Below are positions 56,771-64,000 of a stretch of DNA of 64,000 nucleotides, piece after piece. Below the pieces are notes generated by a model, which did no database searches, was not told the DNA's origin, and was given only the letters and a program-made list of their open reading frames with translations. This DNA is from Streptomyces sp. MP131-18 (GTDB lineage: Bacteria; Actinomycetota; Actinomycetes; Streptomycetales; Streptomycetaceae), in the NCBI RefSeq assembly GCF_001984575.1, contig NZ_LZNS01000001.1, positions 1,738,503-1,802,502 on the forward strand. Reading direction: 5' to 3'. A program made the position numbers and the translations under genes. How positions within the stretch are numbered: the first letter of the stretch is position 1; each line of letters begins with the position of its first letter.

Positions 56771-58776
56771 GTGCGGCTCCGTTCGGTGTGGGGGGTGAGC
56801 ACGGCCGCGCCGTGGCGTTCCAGGGTGATCCCGTCGCCGTGGCCGCGGCCGGTGAGCAGGTCGGTGTGGGGGTGGTGCAGGGGGATCGTGACCTGCCCGG
56901 GTCCGTGGTTGAGGAGGAAGAGGTGCGCGCCGCGCCGGACGGCCTCCACGCCGGGGGGCGCGTCCGGCAGCACGGGCCCGACGCCCGCCTCGCGGGCGGC
57001 GCCGGCCAGCAGCGCGCCGAGTGCGGGCCGCTCCAGGAGGGTGGAGACGTACCAGGCCGTGCCGCGGCCGTGGGAGTGCCGGGTGAGCGCGGGGCGGCCG
57101 GACAGCTCGCCCTCCGCGTAGGCGGCGACGACGTCGGCGCCCGCGGGCTCCAGGTCCTCGCTCCAGATGCGGCCCGCGGTGCCGTCGGTGAGCCGGACGG
57201 CGACGCCGGCTTCCAGCGGCCACCACTCGTGCAGCGTGGCGAGGCCGAGGACCTCGCGCAGCCTGGCGTCGATCCCGCCCTCGCGGACGCGGTCGTCGGC
57301 GTCGGCGATGCCGGTGAAGAAGCCGCAGACGAGGGTACCGCCGCCGCGCACGTAGGCCGCGATGTTGTCCAGGGCGGCGTCGGTGAGGAGGTACAGCTGC
57401 GGGATGACGACCACCGGGTAACGGGTGAGGTCGGCCTCGGGGTGCGCGAAGTCGCAGGTGAGGTTCTGCTCCCACAGGGCGTGGTGCCAGGCGGCGAGGA
57501 TGTCCGGGTAGTTCAGCTCGGCGGAGGGCCGGCCCGGCTGCTGGGAGGCCCACCACGCGGACCAGTCGTGCAGGACGGCGACGCCCGCCGTGACGTGCGT
57601 GCCGTGCACGGGCGTGAGGTCGTGCAGCTCCGCGCCCAGCTCCCGGACGTGCCCGAAGACGCGGGAGCCCTCCCCGGCGTGCGGGAGCATCGCGGAGTGG
57701 AACTTCTCGCTGCCCTGCCGGGAGGCGCGCCACTGGAAGAAGCACAGCGCGTCCGCTCCGCGGGCGACGGCCTGGAGGGACCACAGGCGCATCTGGCCCG
57801 GGGACTTCGGCCGGTTGACCGGCCGCCAGCTGACCGCGGACGCCGCCTGCTCCATCAGCATCCAGGGGCCGCCGGCCTGGGAACGGGTGAGGTCCTGGAC
57901 CAGCGCGCCGTACGCGGCTCCCCCGGGGTCGTCGTGCCCGGCGGCCGGGTCGGGGTAGACGTCGACGGAGACGACGTCCTCCTCCGCGGCCCAGCGCCAG
58001 CCGTCCTGCCCGGCGAACAGCGGCATGAAGTTGGTGGTGACGGGCACGCCGGGGCTGTGCGCGGCGACGATGTCGCGTTCCGCGGTGAAGCACTCCAGCA
58101 GCGCGTCGCTGGTGAACCGGCGGAAGTCCAGGGCCTGCGTCGGGTTGATGAAGTACTGGGCGCGGCGCGGCGGGACGACCTCCTCCCACGAGTCGTAGCG
58201 CTGGCTCCAGAATGCCGTGCCCCAGGCGGTGTTCAGGCCGTCCAGGCTGCCGTAGCGGTCGCGCAGCCAGACCCGGAAGTGGCGGGCGCTGGTGTCGCAC
58301 CAGCAGGCGGTGCCGTACTCGTTGTTGATGTGCCACATCCGCAGCGCCGGGTGGCCGCCGTAGCGGCGGGCGAGGTCGTCGGCGATGGCGGCGGCGTGCT
58401 CGCGGTAGACCGGCGACGAGGCGCAGAACTGGTTGCGCGAGCCGTACCAGACGACCGTGCCGTTCTCGTCGCGCGGCAGGGTCTCGGGGTGGCGGGCGCC
58501 GAGCCAGGGGGGTGGCGAGGCGGTGGGGGTGGCCAGGCAGACGCCGATGCCGTGGTCGTGGAGCAGGTCGAGGACCCGGTCGAGCCAGCCGAAGTCGCGT
58601 GCGCCGGGGCGCGGTTCGAGGCTGGCCCAGGAGAAGACGCCGACGGTGGCGAGGTTGACGCCCGCCTCCTTCATCAGGCGGACGTCGTCCTGCCACACCT
58701 CGGGTGGCCACTGTTCGGGGTTGTAGTCGCCCCCGAACAGCAGCTTCCCCCGGGTGGCGTCGTGCAGCGCGGCCAT
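56737..58776 (-). CDS. GH42 beta-galactosidase
   Basis: This 679-residue cytoplasmic enzyme has no signal peptide. GH42 features are GGDYNPEQWP near the N-terminus, the acid/base glutamate E153 in WHINNEYG, and the nucleophile glutamate E309 in WMLMEQAASAV. The trimerisation and beta-galactosidase C-terminal domains follow. The ATG at 58776 (MAALHDATRGK) is preferred over one at 58782 because AGGAGG lies 8 nt upstream. It sits between a permease gene and GH12. Its likely role is to remove terminal galactose from xyloglucan oligosaccharides. Confidence 0.93.
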   Translation of the reverse strand: MAALHDATRGKLLFGGDYNPEQWPPEVWQDDVRLMKEAGVNLATVGVFSWASLEPRPGARDFGWLDRVLDLLHDHGIGVCLATPTASPPPWLGARHPETLPRDENGTVVWYGSRNQFCASSPVYREHAAAIADDLARRYGGHPALRMWHINNEYGTACWCDTSARHFRVWLRDRYGSLDGLNTAWGTAFWSQRYDSWEEVVPPRRAQYFINPTQALDFRRFTSDALLECFTAERDIVAAHSPGVPVTTNFMPLFAGQDGWRWAAEEDVVSVDVYPDPAAGHDDPGGAAYGALVQDLTRSQAGGPWMLMEQAASAVSWRPVNRPKSPGQMRLWSLQAVARGADALCFFQWRASRQGSEKFHSAMLPHAGEGSRVFGHVRELGAELHDLTPVHGTHVTAGVAVLHDWSAWWASQQPGRPSAELNYPDILAAWHHALWEQNLTCDFAHPEADLTRYPVVVIPQLYLLTDAALDNIAAYVRGGGTLVCGFFTGIADADDRVREGGIDARLREVLGLATLHEWWPLEAGVAVRLTDGTAGRIWSEDLEPAGADVVAAYAEGELSGRPALTRHSHGRGTAWYVSTLLERPALGALLAGAAREAGVGPVLPDAPPGVEAVRRGAHLFLLNHGPGQVTIPLHHPHTDLLTGRGHGDGITLERHGAAVLTPHTERSRTCNDSFSPPPP

Positions 58777-58800
58777 GGTCATCTCCTCCTGTACTCGCCG

Positions 58801-59745
58801 TCAGCCCTTCACGGCGCCGATCAGCATGCCCTTTTTGAAGTGGCGTTGCACGAACGGCGAGAGCACGGCGACCGGAAGCAGTGCGAGAATCATCACAGCG
58901 GTCTGGACGGCGATACTGGGGATCTGGCCGGTGCCGATGACCTGCGCCATCCCGGCGGGCCGCTCGTTCGCCAGAACGATCTGCTGGAGGATGTTCTGCA
59001 ACGGCAGCTTCTCCTGGTCCGTGATGTAGATGAACCCGGCGAACCAGTTGCCCCAGTAGGCCACGGCGTAGAACAGCGAGATGACGGCCAGCACGGCCCG
59101 GGAGAGCGGCAGCACGATCTGCCACAGGATGCGCAGCTCGCCGGCGCCGTCGATGCGGGCGCTGTCGATGATCTCCTGGCCGACGTTCATGAAGAACGCC
59201 CGCAGCACGAGGATGTTGAAGACGTTGACGGCCATGGGGAGGACCAGCGCGGCGTAGGAGTCCATCATCCCCAGGCTCTGGACGAGCAGGTAGGTGGGGA
59301 TGATGCCGGCGCCGCCGAAGAACATGGTGGCCAGCAGGGTGAACAGCAGGGTGCGGTGCCACAGCGAGCCGATCCTGGACAGCCCGTAGGCGGCCAGCAC
59401 GGACACCGTCATGCTGAACAGGGTGCCGATGACCGTGACGCCGATGGAGACCAGCATGGCGCGGGAGACCTCGCCGCCGCTGAGGAGTTCGCGGTAGGCG
59501 TCGAAGCTGATGCCGTCGGGCCAGACGACCAGGCCGCCGGCGCTGCTGATCGTCTCGGCGTCGGAGAGGCTGGTGATCAGCACGATCCAGATGGGGAAGA
59601 GGATCGCGAGCAGGGCGATGCCGAGGATGACTCCCTTGGCGGTCAGCCCGACGCGGGTGGGCGGCTCCTCCCAGGCGGGCCGGGCGCGCTTGCCCTTCTC
59701 CTCCTTGTCCTCGACCAGGACGCTGGTGTCGGTGATGGCGCTCAT
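58801..59745 (-). CDS. ABC sugar transporter permease (LplC/YtcP-type)
   Basis: This 314-residue inner-membrane permease of the CUT1 carbohydrate family has about six helices. The EAA-type cytoplasmic loop is EIIDSARIDGAGELRILWQIVLPLS. The C-terminal HFKKGMLIGAVKG is typical of the LplC group. Its ATG overlaps the stop of the first permease by 4 bp. The next gene, GH42, follows after 24 bp. Confidence 0.93.
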   Translation of the reverse strand: MSAITDTSVLVEDKEEKGKRARPAWEEPPTRVGLTAKGVILGIALLAILFPIWIVLITSLSDAETISSAGGLVVWPDGISFDAYRELLSGGEVSRAMLVSIGVTVIGTLFSMTVSVLAAYGLSRIGSLWHRTLLFTLLATMFFGGAGIIPTYLLVQSLGMMDSYAALVLPMAVNVFNILVLRAFFMNVGQEIIDSARIDGAGELRILWQIVLPLSRAVLAVISLFYAVAYWGNWFAGFIYITDQEKLPLQNILQQIVLANERPAGMAQVIGTGQIPSIAVQTAVMILALLPVAVLSPFVQRHFKKGMLIGAVKG

Positions 59746-60800
59746 CGCCGCGAGTACACCCCCTGCTCGCCCATCGCGTGGGCGACTCGGTTGGCGGCCA
59801 GGACCAGGGCGAGGCTGAAGACGCCCTTGACGATGCCGATGGCCGCCGCGTAGCTGAAGTCCCCGTTGGCGATGCCGCGGTTCCACACGTAGCTGTCGAG
59901 CACTTCCGAGGCGCCGGGGCCGACGGCCGTGCGCTGGATGAGGAACTGTTCGCTGCCGACCGTCAGCATGTTCCCGACCTGGAGCACCAGCAGCAGCGCG
60001 ATGACCGGGCGCAGCGCGGGCAGGGTCACGTGCCACATGCGGCGCCAGCGGCCCGCGCCGTCCACGGCGGCCGACTCGTACAGCTCGGAGTTGACCATCG
60101 ACAGGGCGGCGAGGAAGACGATGATGCCCCACCCGGCGTCCTTCCAGATGACCTGGGCGGTGACCAGCCACTTGAAGAAACCGGGGTCGGTCATCAGATC
60201 GAAGCTGTCGGTCAGTCCCCAGTCGCGGGCGAGCTGGGCGACGAGCCCGGCGCCGCCGAACATCTGCTGGAAGACGGTGATGACCAGCACCCAGGAGAAG
60301 AAGTGCGGCAGGTAGAGCACGGCCTGGGTCCAGGCGCGGATCTTGCTGTGCAGGATGCTGTTGATCAGCAGGGCGAGCGCGATCGGTATGGGGAAGAAGA
60401 GGATCAGCTGGAGCGAGGAGAACATCAGGGTGTTCTGCACCGCGTTCCAGAAGTCGCTGTCGTCCAGCATCCGCTGGAAGTTCTCCATCCCGATCCATGC
60501 GCTGTTCGCCATGGAGTCGAAGAACCCGTCGCCGGCGTACGGGCTGTAGAACTGGAACGCGATGACGTTGCCGGCGATGGGGATGTAGGCGAACACCAGC
60601 AGCAGGACGACCGCGGGCAGCGTCATCGCGACCAGGACCCAGTCGCGGCGCAGCCGGTGCCGCAGGCCGATGCCGCCCGCGAGGCGGGGGTCCTTCCTGC
60701 CACGCCGTCGCGGTACCTTCCGTGCCGCGGGGGCGGGCTTGTTGGCTTGTCCGCCGCTCTCCCGTGGCACGGGAGGGCGGGGGACCGTGCTCTGTGACAC
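59742..60800 (-). CDS. ABC sugar transporter permease (LplB-type)
   Basis: This 352-residue CUT1 permease has a basic N-terminal cytoplasmic arm rich in Arg/Pro (PRRRGRKDPRLAGGIGLRHRL), then about six helices. The EAA loop is ELYESAAVDGAGRWRRMWHVTLPALRP. The GTG at 60800 has AAGGAG about 8 nt upstream. It lies 53 bp after the binding-protein gene. No ATP-binding subunit is encoded here, so it probably shares a multiple-sugar ATPase such as MsiK, as other Streptomyces importers do. Confidence 0.92.
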   Translation of the reverse strand: MSQSTVPRPPVPRESGGQANKPAPAARKVPRRRGRKDPRLAGGIGLRHRLRRDWVLVAMTLPAVVLLLVFAYIPIAGNVIAFQFYSPYAGDGFFDSMANSAWIGMENFQRMLDDSDFWNAVQNTLMFSSLQLILFFPIPIALALLINSILHSKIRAWTQAVLYLPHFFSWVLVITVFQQMFGGAGLVAQLARDWGLTDSFDLMTDPGFFKWLVTAQVIWKDAGWGIIVFLAALSMVNSELYESAAVDGAGRWRRMWHVTLPALRPVIALLLVLQVGNMLTVGSEQFLIQRTAVGPGASEVLDSYVWNRGIANGDFSYAAAIGIVKGVFSLALVLAANRVAHAMGEQGVYSRR

Positions 60801-60853
60801 GCGGTTCTCCTTGCTGGCGGCTGCCGTGGCGGCTGGCGGCGCGGGCGGCGCGC

Positions 60854-62536
60854 CTACGAGCCCGCGGCGCCTTCGTCGTCGAGCAGGCCCTGGTAGAAGT
60901 CGCGCAGCTCGTCGCCGCCGTTGCGCCGCCACTCGGACACGGCGTTCTGCATGTCGCGGATGGACTGGCGCCCGCGGACCACGTCGTCCTCCAGGGCCTC
61001 GAAGCCGTCGTTGATGTTGGTCAGCCGGGCCGGCTCCTGGACCTGCCGGCCGAAGAACAGCGGCTCCCTGGCGTACTGCATGTGCCGCTTCATCCAGCCC
61101 GTCCAGTCCTCGACGACCTGCGGGATGTCCGGGAGGGCGACGACGTGGCCCGCGGTGGCGATGAACGGGTAGGTCTCGGGCACGACCTCCTCCTCGCCCT
61201 GCGGGGTGCGGGCGGGCAGGCCGTCCTCGACGGTGTAGTGGGTGCCCTCGACGCCGTAGGCGCGCAGCCGCTGCTCGCGGGTGCCGTAGGGGGCGGCGGT
61301 GAAGTTGGCGATCTCCAGGGCCTCGCGGATCCGCTCCTCGGAAAGGTTCTTGTTGAGGAACGTCCAGATCCCGGCGCCGTTCGCGGTGTACAGGACGGGG
61401 TCGTTGCCGCCGGCGCCGAAGTAGTCGAACGCGTTCATGCGGAAGTCGGGGTTGGCGGTCCGCTGCTCGACGGCCGTGTTGTGCCAGGCACCGTCGCCCT
61501 GGTTGAACATCAGGGACTCACCCGCGGTGAAGCGCTGGGTGGAGTCGCCGGACGCCGCGACCGCGTCCGGGTGGACCACCTCGGCCTCGTACAGTTTGCG
61601 GGTCCACTCCAGGGCTTCGAGGTAGGCGTCGGTCTCGTAGCGGTTGATCAGCGTGCCGTCGTCGCCCTCCATCCAGTAGCGCGGCTTGTCGGGCAGCACG
61701 CCGTAGATGATGAACGCCGACCACTTCATGTCCTCGCAGGCCCACACCCGGGAGGACGCGGAGGTGATCTCGCGGCAGAAGGCGATGAAGTCGTCCGGGT
61801 CGGTGGGCACCTCCCAGCCGTTGGCCTCGAAGATGTCCTGCCGGTAGTAGGGCATCACGCCGCCGATCGGGGCGGCCGGCATCGGCAGGCCGCGCAGGGC
61901 GCCGCCGAAGATCGACGCCTCCCAGGCGGCGGTGGGGATGGCGGCCAGGTTCGGGAAGTCGAGGACGGCGTCGCCCGAGAGGTACGGGCCCAGGTCGGCG
62001 AACCTGCTGCTGATGGCCTGCGGGATCTGCCCGGCCAGCTCCCAGCCGGGAATGCACACCAGGTCGGGGATGTCGCTGCCGGCCAGCACCGCACCCAGCT
62101 TGTCGCCGTAGGTGTTGCCGTCCTGTGTCTGCCAGTTCATGCGCACGCCGATGGCCTCGTCCATCGCGGTCCAGAACGCGTTCCCGCTGCTCGGCGGCGT
62201 ACCCCAGAGCGGGGTCATGCCGGTGAACTCCCCGCCGTTCCCGCGAGGTTCGGGAACGGAAACGCCGAGCTCGCCTTCGGGTATCCAGCGGGTGTAGCCG
62301 GGGCTCGACCCGTTCTCGGCGGGGATGTCCGGCGCGACGGCGACCTCGGACTCCTGGAAGGTCGGGAGGATGTCGCGCACCTGCTCCTCGGACGCCGCGC
62401 CTTCCTGACCACCGCCGCCACCGCCGCCACCGCCGCAGGCCGAGAGCAGTGGCACGCCGCCCGCGGTCGCCGCCGCCGCGAAAGCCGAGGAGGCGAGGAA
62501 TCTTCTGCGGCTGGGAGCGGGGCGTGAGTTCGGCAT
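60854..62536 (-). CDS. Extracellular sugar-binding lipoprotein of an ABC transporter
   Basis: This 560-residue family 1 solute-binding protein of the large LplA-like type has a twin-arginine lipoprotein signal: SRRRFLASSAF, then LLSAC with C34. A Gly-rich linker follows. The mature domain contains AIGVRMNWQTQDGNTYGDKL, GSDIPDLVCI, YYRQDIFEANGW and FTAGESLMFNQGDGAWHNTAV. It would capture the oligosaccharides released outside. It is first in the operon with the two permeases, GH42 and GH12, behind a promoter with an operator at its start site. Confidence 0.93.
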   Translation of the reverse strand: MPNSRPAPSRRRFLASSAFAAAATAGGVPLLSACGGGGGGGGGQEGAASEEQVRDILPTFQESEVAVAPDIPAENGSSPGYTRWIPEGELGVSVPEPRGNGGEFTGMTPLWGTPPSSGNAFWTAMDEAIGVRMNWQTQDGNTYGDKLGAVLAGSDIPDLVCIPGWELAGQIPQAISSRFADLGPYLSGDAVLDFPNLAAIPTAAWEASIFGGALRGLPMPAAPIGGVMPYYRQDIFEANGWEVPTDPDDFIAFCREITSASSRVWACEDMKWSAFIIYGVLPDKPRYWMEGDDGTLINRYETDAYLEALEWTRKLYEAEVVHPDAVAASGDSTQRFTAGESLMFNQGDGAWHNTAVEQRTANPDFRMNAFDYFGAGGNDPVLYTANGAGIWTFLNKNLSEERIREALEIANFTAAPYGTREQRLRAYGVEGTHYTVEDGLPARTPQGEEEVVPETYPFIATAGHVVALPDIPQVVEDWTGWMKRHMQYAREPLFFGRQVQEPARLTNINDGFEALEDDVVRGRQSIRDMQNAVSEWRRNGGDELRDFYQGLLDDEGAAGS

Positions 62537-62589
62537 GGCGACAACCCTTCAAAGCTCTGCGTCTTTGCATGGCCGGCGTTCGAACATGG

Positions 62590-62603
62590 TCGAAGCGCTT
62601 CGA
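62590..62603. promoter_or_regulatory. LacI operator copy 3
   Basis: This full palindrome TCGAAGCGCTTCGA lies just downstream of the proposed transcription start of the binding-protein operon (minus strand), about 55 nt before the start codon. A bound repressor would block initiation. Confidence 0.85.
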
Positions 62604-62613
62604 TGTTGCGCTG

Positions 62614-62642
62614 AGGTTAAGACCCGGCAGCGGGCGGCACAA
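62614..62642 (-). promoter_or_regulatory. Promoter of the transporter-GH42-GH12 operon
   Basis: On the minus strand, TTGTGC (62637-62642) and TAACCT (62614-62619) are spaced exactly 17 nt apart. Transcription would start near 62607, and operator copy 3 begins within a few nt of it. Confidence 0.6.
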
Positions 62643-62730
62643 GCCCTGCTTCGCAGAAAGTTCGGCAGGGTTTCGAGGCGGATCTGGCCTGTAGAAGCAA
62701 GGCGATGACGAGTCAATGCCGAGCGGTGTC

Positions 62731-62760
62731 TTGACAGGGAGGGCACCGGAAACCCAGCAT
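62731..62760 (+). promoter_or_regulatory. Promoter of the GH3 gene
   Basis: A consensus -35 TTGACA (62731-62736) is followed at 18 nt by CAGCAT (62755-62760), a weak -10. The proposed start near 62767 falls inside operator copy 4. Confidence 0.5.
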
Positions 62761-62773
62761 CGAAGCGCTTCGA
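62760..62773. promoter_or_regulatory. LacI operator copy 4
   Basis: This full palindrome TCGAAGCGCTTCGA overlaps the proposed GH3 transcription start, 60 nt before the GTG. It is identical to copy 3 and lies 157 bp from it, so the two could also be bridged by one tetrameric regulator. Confidence 0.85.
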
Positions 62774-62832
62774 ACATCGACTTCGCGGATCGCTCCGCGG
62801 GGAGAGCCGCCACCACCCCGAGGGGACCGCAC

Positions 62833-64000
62833 GTGACCGCCGAACCCCTGCCCTTCCGCGATCCGCGGGCCGCCGTCGAGGAGCGGGTGGCCGACCTCCT
62901 CGGCCGCCTGACGCTCCCTGAGCGGATCGCGATGCTCCATCAGTTCGCGCCCGCAGTCGACCGGCTCGGCATCCCCGCGTTCCGTACCGGGCAGGAGGCG
63001 CTGCACGGCGTCGCGTGGATGGGCCAGGCCACCGTCTTCCCGCAGGCCGTCGGCCTCGGCGCGACGTGGAACGACGAACTGGTGCGCCGCGTCGGCGAGG
63101 CCACCGGCCGGGAGGTCCGCGCGATGCGCGCCGAGGACCCGAAGGTCGGCCTCAACGTCTGGTCCCCCACGGTCAATCTGCTGCGGCACCCGCTGTGGGG
63201 CCGCAACGAGGAGGGCTACGCCGAGGACCCGCACCTGACCGCCGCCCTCGCGAGCGCCTACACCCGCGGCCTGCGCGGCGACCACCCCGTGTACTGGCGC
63301 ACCGCTCCCGTGCTCAAGCACTGGCTGGCGCACAACCACGAGCACGAGCGCGACACCGCGAGCACCTCGCTGCGCGCCCGGGTGCTGCACGAGTACGAAC
63401 TGCCCGCGTTCCGCGGCCCGGTGCGGTCGGGGGCGGTGGCCGGCGTCATGCCCGCCTACAACCTGGTCAACGGCCGGCCCAACCATCTGTCCCCGCTGCT
63501 CGCCGAGCACCTGCGGACCTGGACCGCGCTGCCGCTGGTGGTCTGCTCCGACGCCGGGGCGCCGAGCAACATCGCCGGCTCGCAGGGCTACATGCCCGGT
63601 CACGCCGAGGGCCTGGCCGCCGCGCTGCGCGCCGGAGTCGACAGCTTCACCGACCACGGCGAGGACGCCGCGCCCACCGTGGAACGGCTCACCGCCGCGC
63701 TCGACGCGGGCCTCATCACCGAGGCCGACGTCGACACGGCCGTCGCCCGGCTGCTCGGGATGCGTTTCCGCCTCGGCCAGTTCGACCCGGACCTCGACCC
63801 GTTCGACGCGGACGCCGCCTTCGACACCCCCGAGCACCGGACGCTGGCGCGCACCGCCGCCGAACAGGCCGTGGTACTGCTGAAGAACGACGGGCTGCTC
63901 CCGCTGCGGCCCGGTGTCCGCGTCGCCGTCGTCGGGCCGCTCGCGGACGAGGTCAAGCTCGACTGGTACAGCGGCGCGCTGCTGCACCGCACCACCCCGT
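62833..64000 (+). CDS. GH3 beta-glycosidase (partial, runs off the window)
   Basis: Only the first 389 residues are present and no stop is reached. They contain the GH3 N-terminal barrel (VADLLGRLTLPERIAMLHQF, GIPAFRTGQEALHGVA), NVWSPTVNLLRHPLWGRNEEGYAEDP and KHWLAHNHEHERDT. The nucleophile D240 is in VVCSDAGAP, and the start of the second domain (AAEQAVVLLKNDGLLPL) is present. There is no signal peptide. The GTG at 62833 has AGGGGA about 6 nt upstream. It could be a beta-glucosidase or beta-xylosidase. Confidence 0.92.
   Translation, partial: MTAEPLPFRDPRAAVEERVADLLGRLTLPERIAMLHQFAPAVDRLGIPAFRTGQEALHGVAWMGQATVFPQAVGLGATWNDELVRRVGEATGREVRAMRAEDPKVGLNVWSPTVNLLRHPLWGRNEEGYAEDPHLTAALASAYTRGLRGDHPVYWRTAPVLKHWLAHNHEHERDTASTSLRARVLHEYELPAFRGPVRSGAVAGVMPAYNLVNGRPNHLSPLLAEHLRTWTALPLVVCSDAGAPSNIAGSQGYMPGHAEGLAAALRAGVDSFTDHGEDAAPTVERLTAALDAGLITEADVDTAVARLLGMRFRLGQFDPDLDPFDADAAFDTPEHRTLARTAAEQAVVLLKNDGLLPLRPGVRVAVVGPLADEVKLDWYSGALLHRTTP

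Overview
The window is very high in G+C, uses many GTG starts and carries, in nearly unbroken order, a block of chromosomal core genes typical of Streptomyces: rnj, dapA, thyX, dapB, an M16 protease, pnp and rpsO; later ribF, truB, rbfA, infB, ylxR, nusA, rimP and proS; then ispG, a site-2 protease and dxr. It is chromosomal DNA of a Streptomyces or close relative. The species cannot be fixed from sequence reading alone.

Layout. 1-10.2 kb: RNA turnover, lysine/peptidoglycan precursor and thymidylate genes, almost all on the minus strand. 10.4-29.2 kb: a type VII (ESX) secretion locus with eccD, eccC, two WXG100 genes, two mycosins, a WXG-domain proline-rich protein, eccB, eccE, several locus-specific proteins and an EspI-like ParA/MinD-type ATPase. 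A DUF397 gene and a methyltransferase sit inside it. 29.2-37.2 kb: the minus-strand rimP-nusA-ylxR-infB-DUF503-rbfA-truB-ribF translation block. 37.4-39.3 kb: three overlapping plus-strand genes (lipoprotein, DUF4439 ferritin-like, degenerate phosphotransferase). 39.3-46.5 kb: proS, two GNAT genes, ispG, a RseP-like protease and dxr. 46.6-50.1 kb: a plus-strand accessory cassette with a small helical protein, a 788-residue protein with a WXG-like N-terminus, and a lipoprotein. It resembles a type VII substrate module. 50.1-52.6 kb: an acyl-CoA dehydrogenase gene and a decayed duplicate of its 3' end.

52.7-64.0 kb is the most interesting part: a carbohydrate locus with a LacI-family regulator, a GH31 enzyme with an alpha-xylosidase-like LDxxEPE signature, a secreted GH12 endoglucanase/xyloglucanase, a GH42 beta-galactosidase, an ABC importer (binding protein plus two permeases, no ATPase) and a GH3 beta-glycosidase that runs off the right end. 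Four copies of a palindrome, TCGAAGCGCTTCGA or near it, sit at the promoter of lacI, the promoter of the transporter operon and the promoter of GH3. I read this as a self-contained xyloglucan uptake and degradation system: secreted GH12 cuts the polymer, the importer takes up oligosaccharides, and cytoplasmic GH31, GH42 and GH3 strip xylose, galactose and glucose under one LacI repressor.

Other points: a decayed gene duplication, a candidate pseudokinase, a 48-bp perfect palindrome between the EspI-like gene and ribF, and hairpins flanking rpsO and pnp that fit RNase III/PNPase control. I saw no tRNA, rRNA, CRISPR array or insertion sequence.
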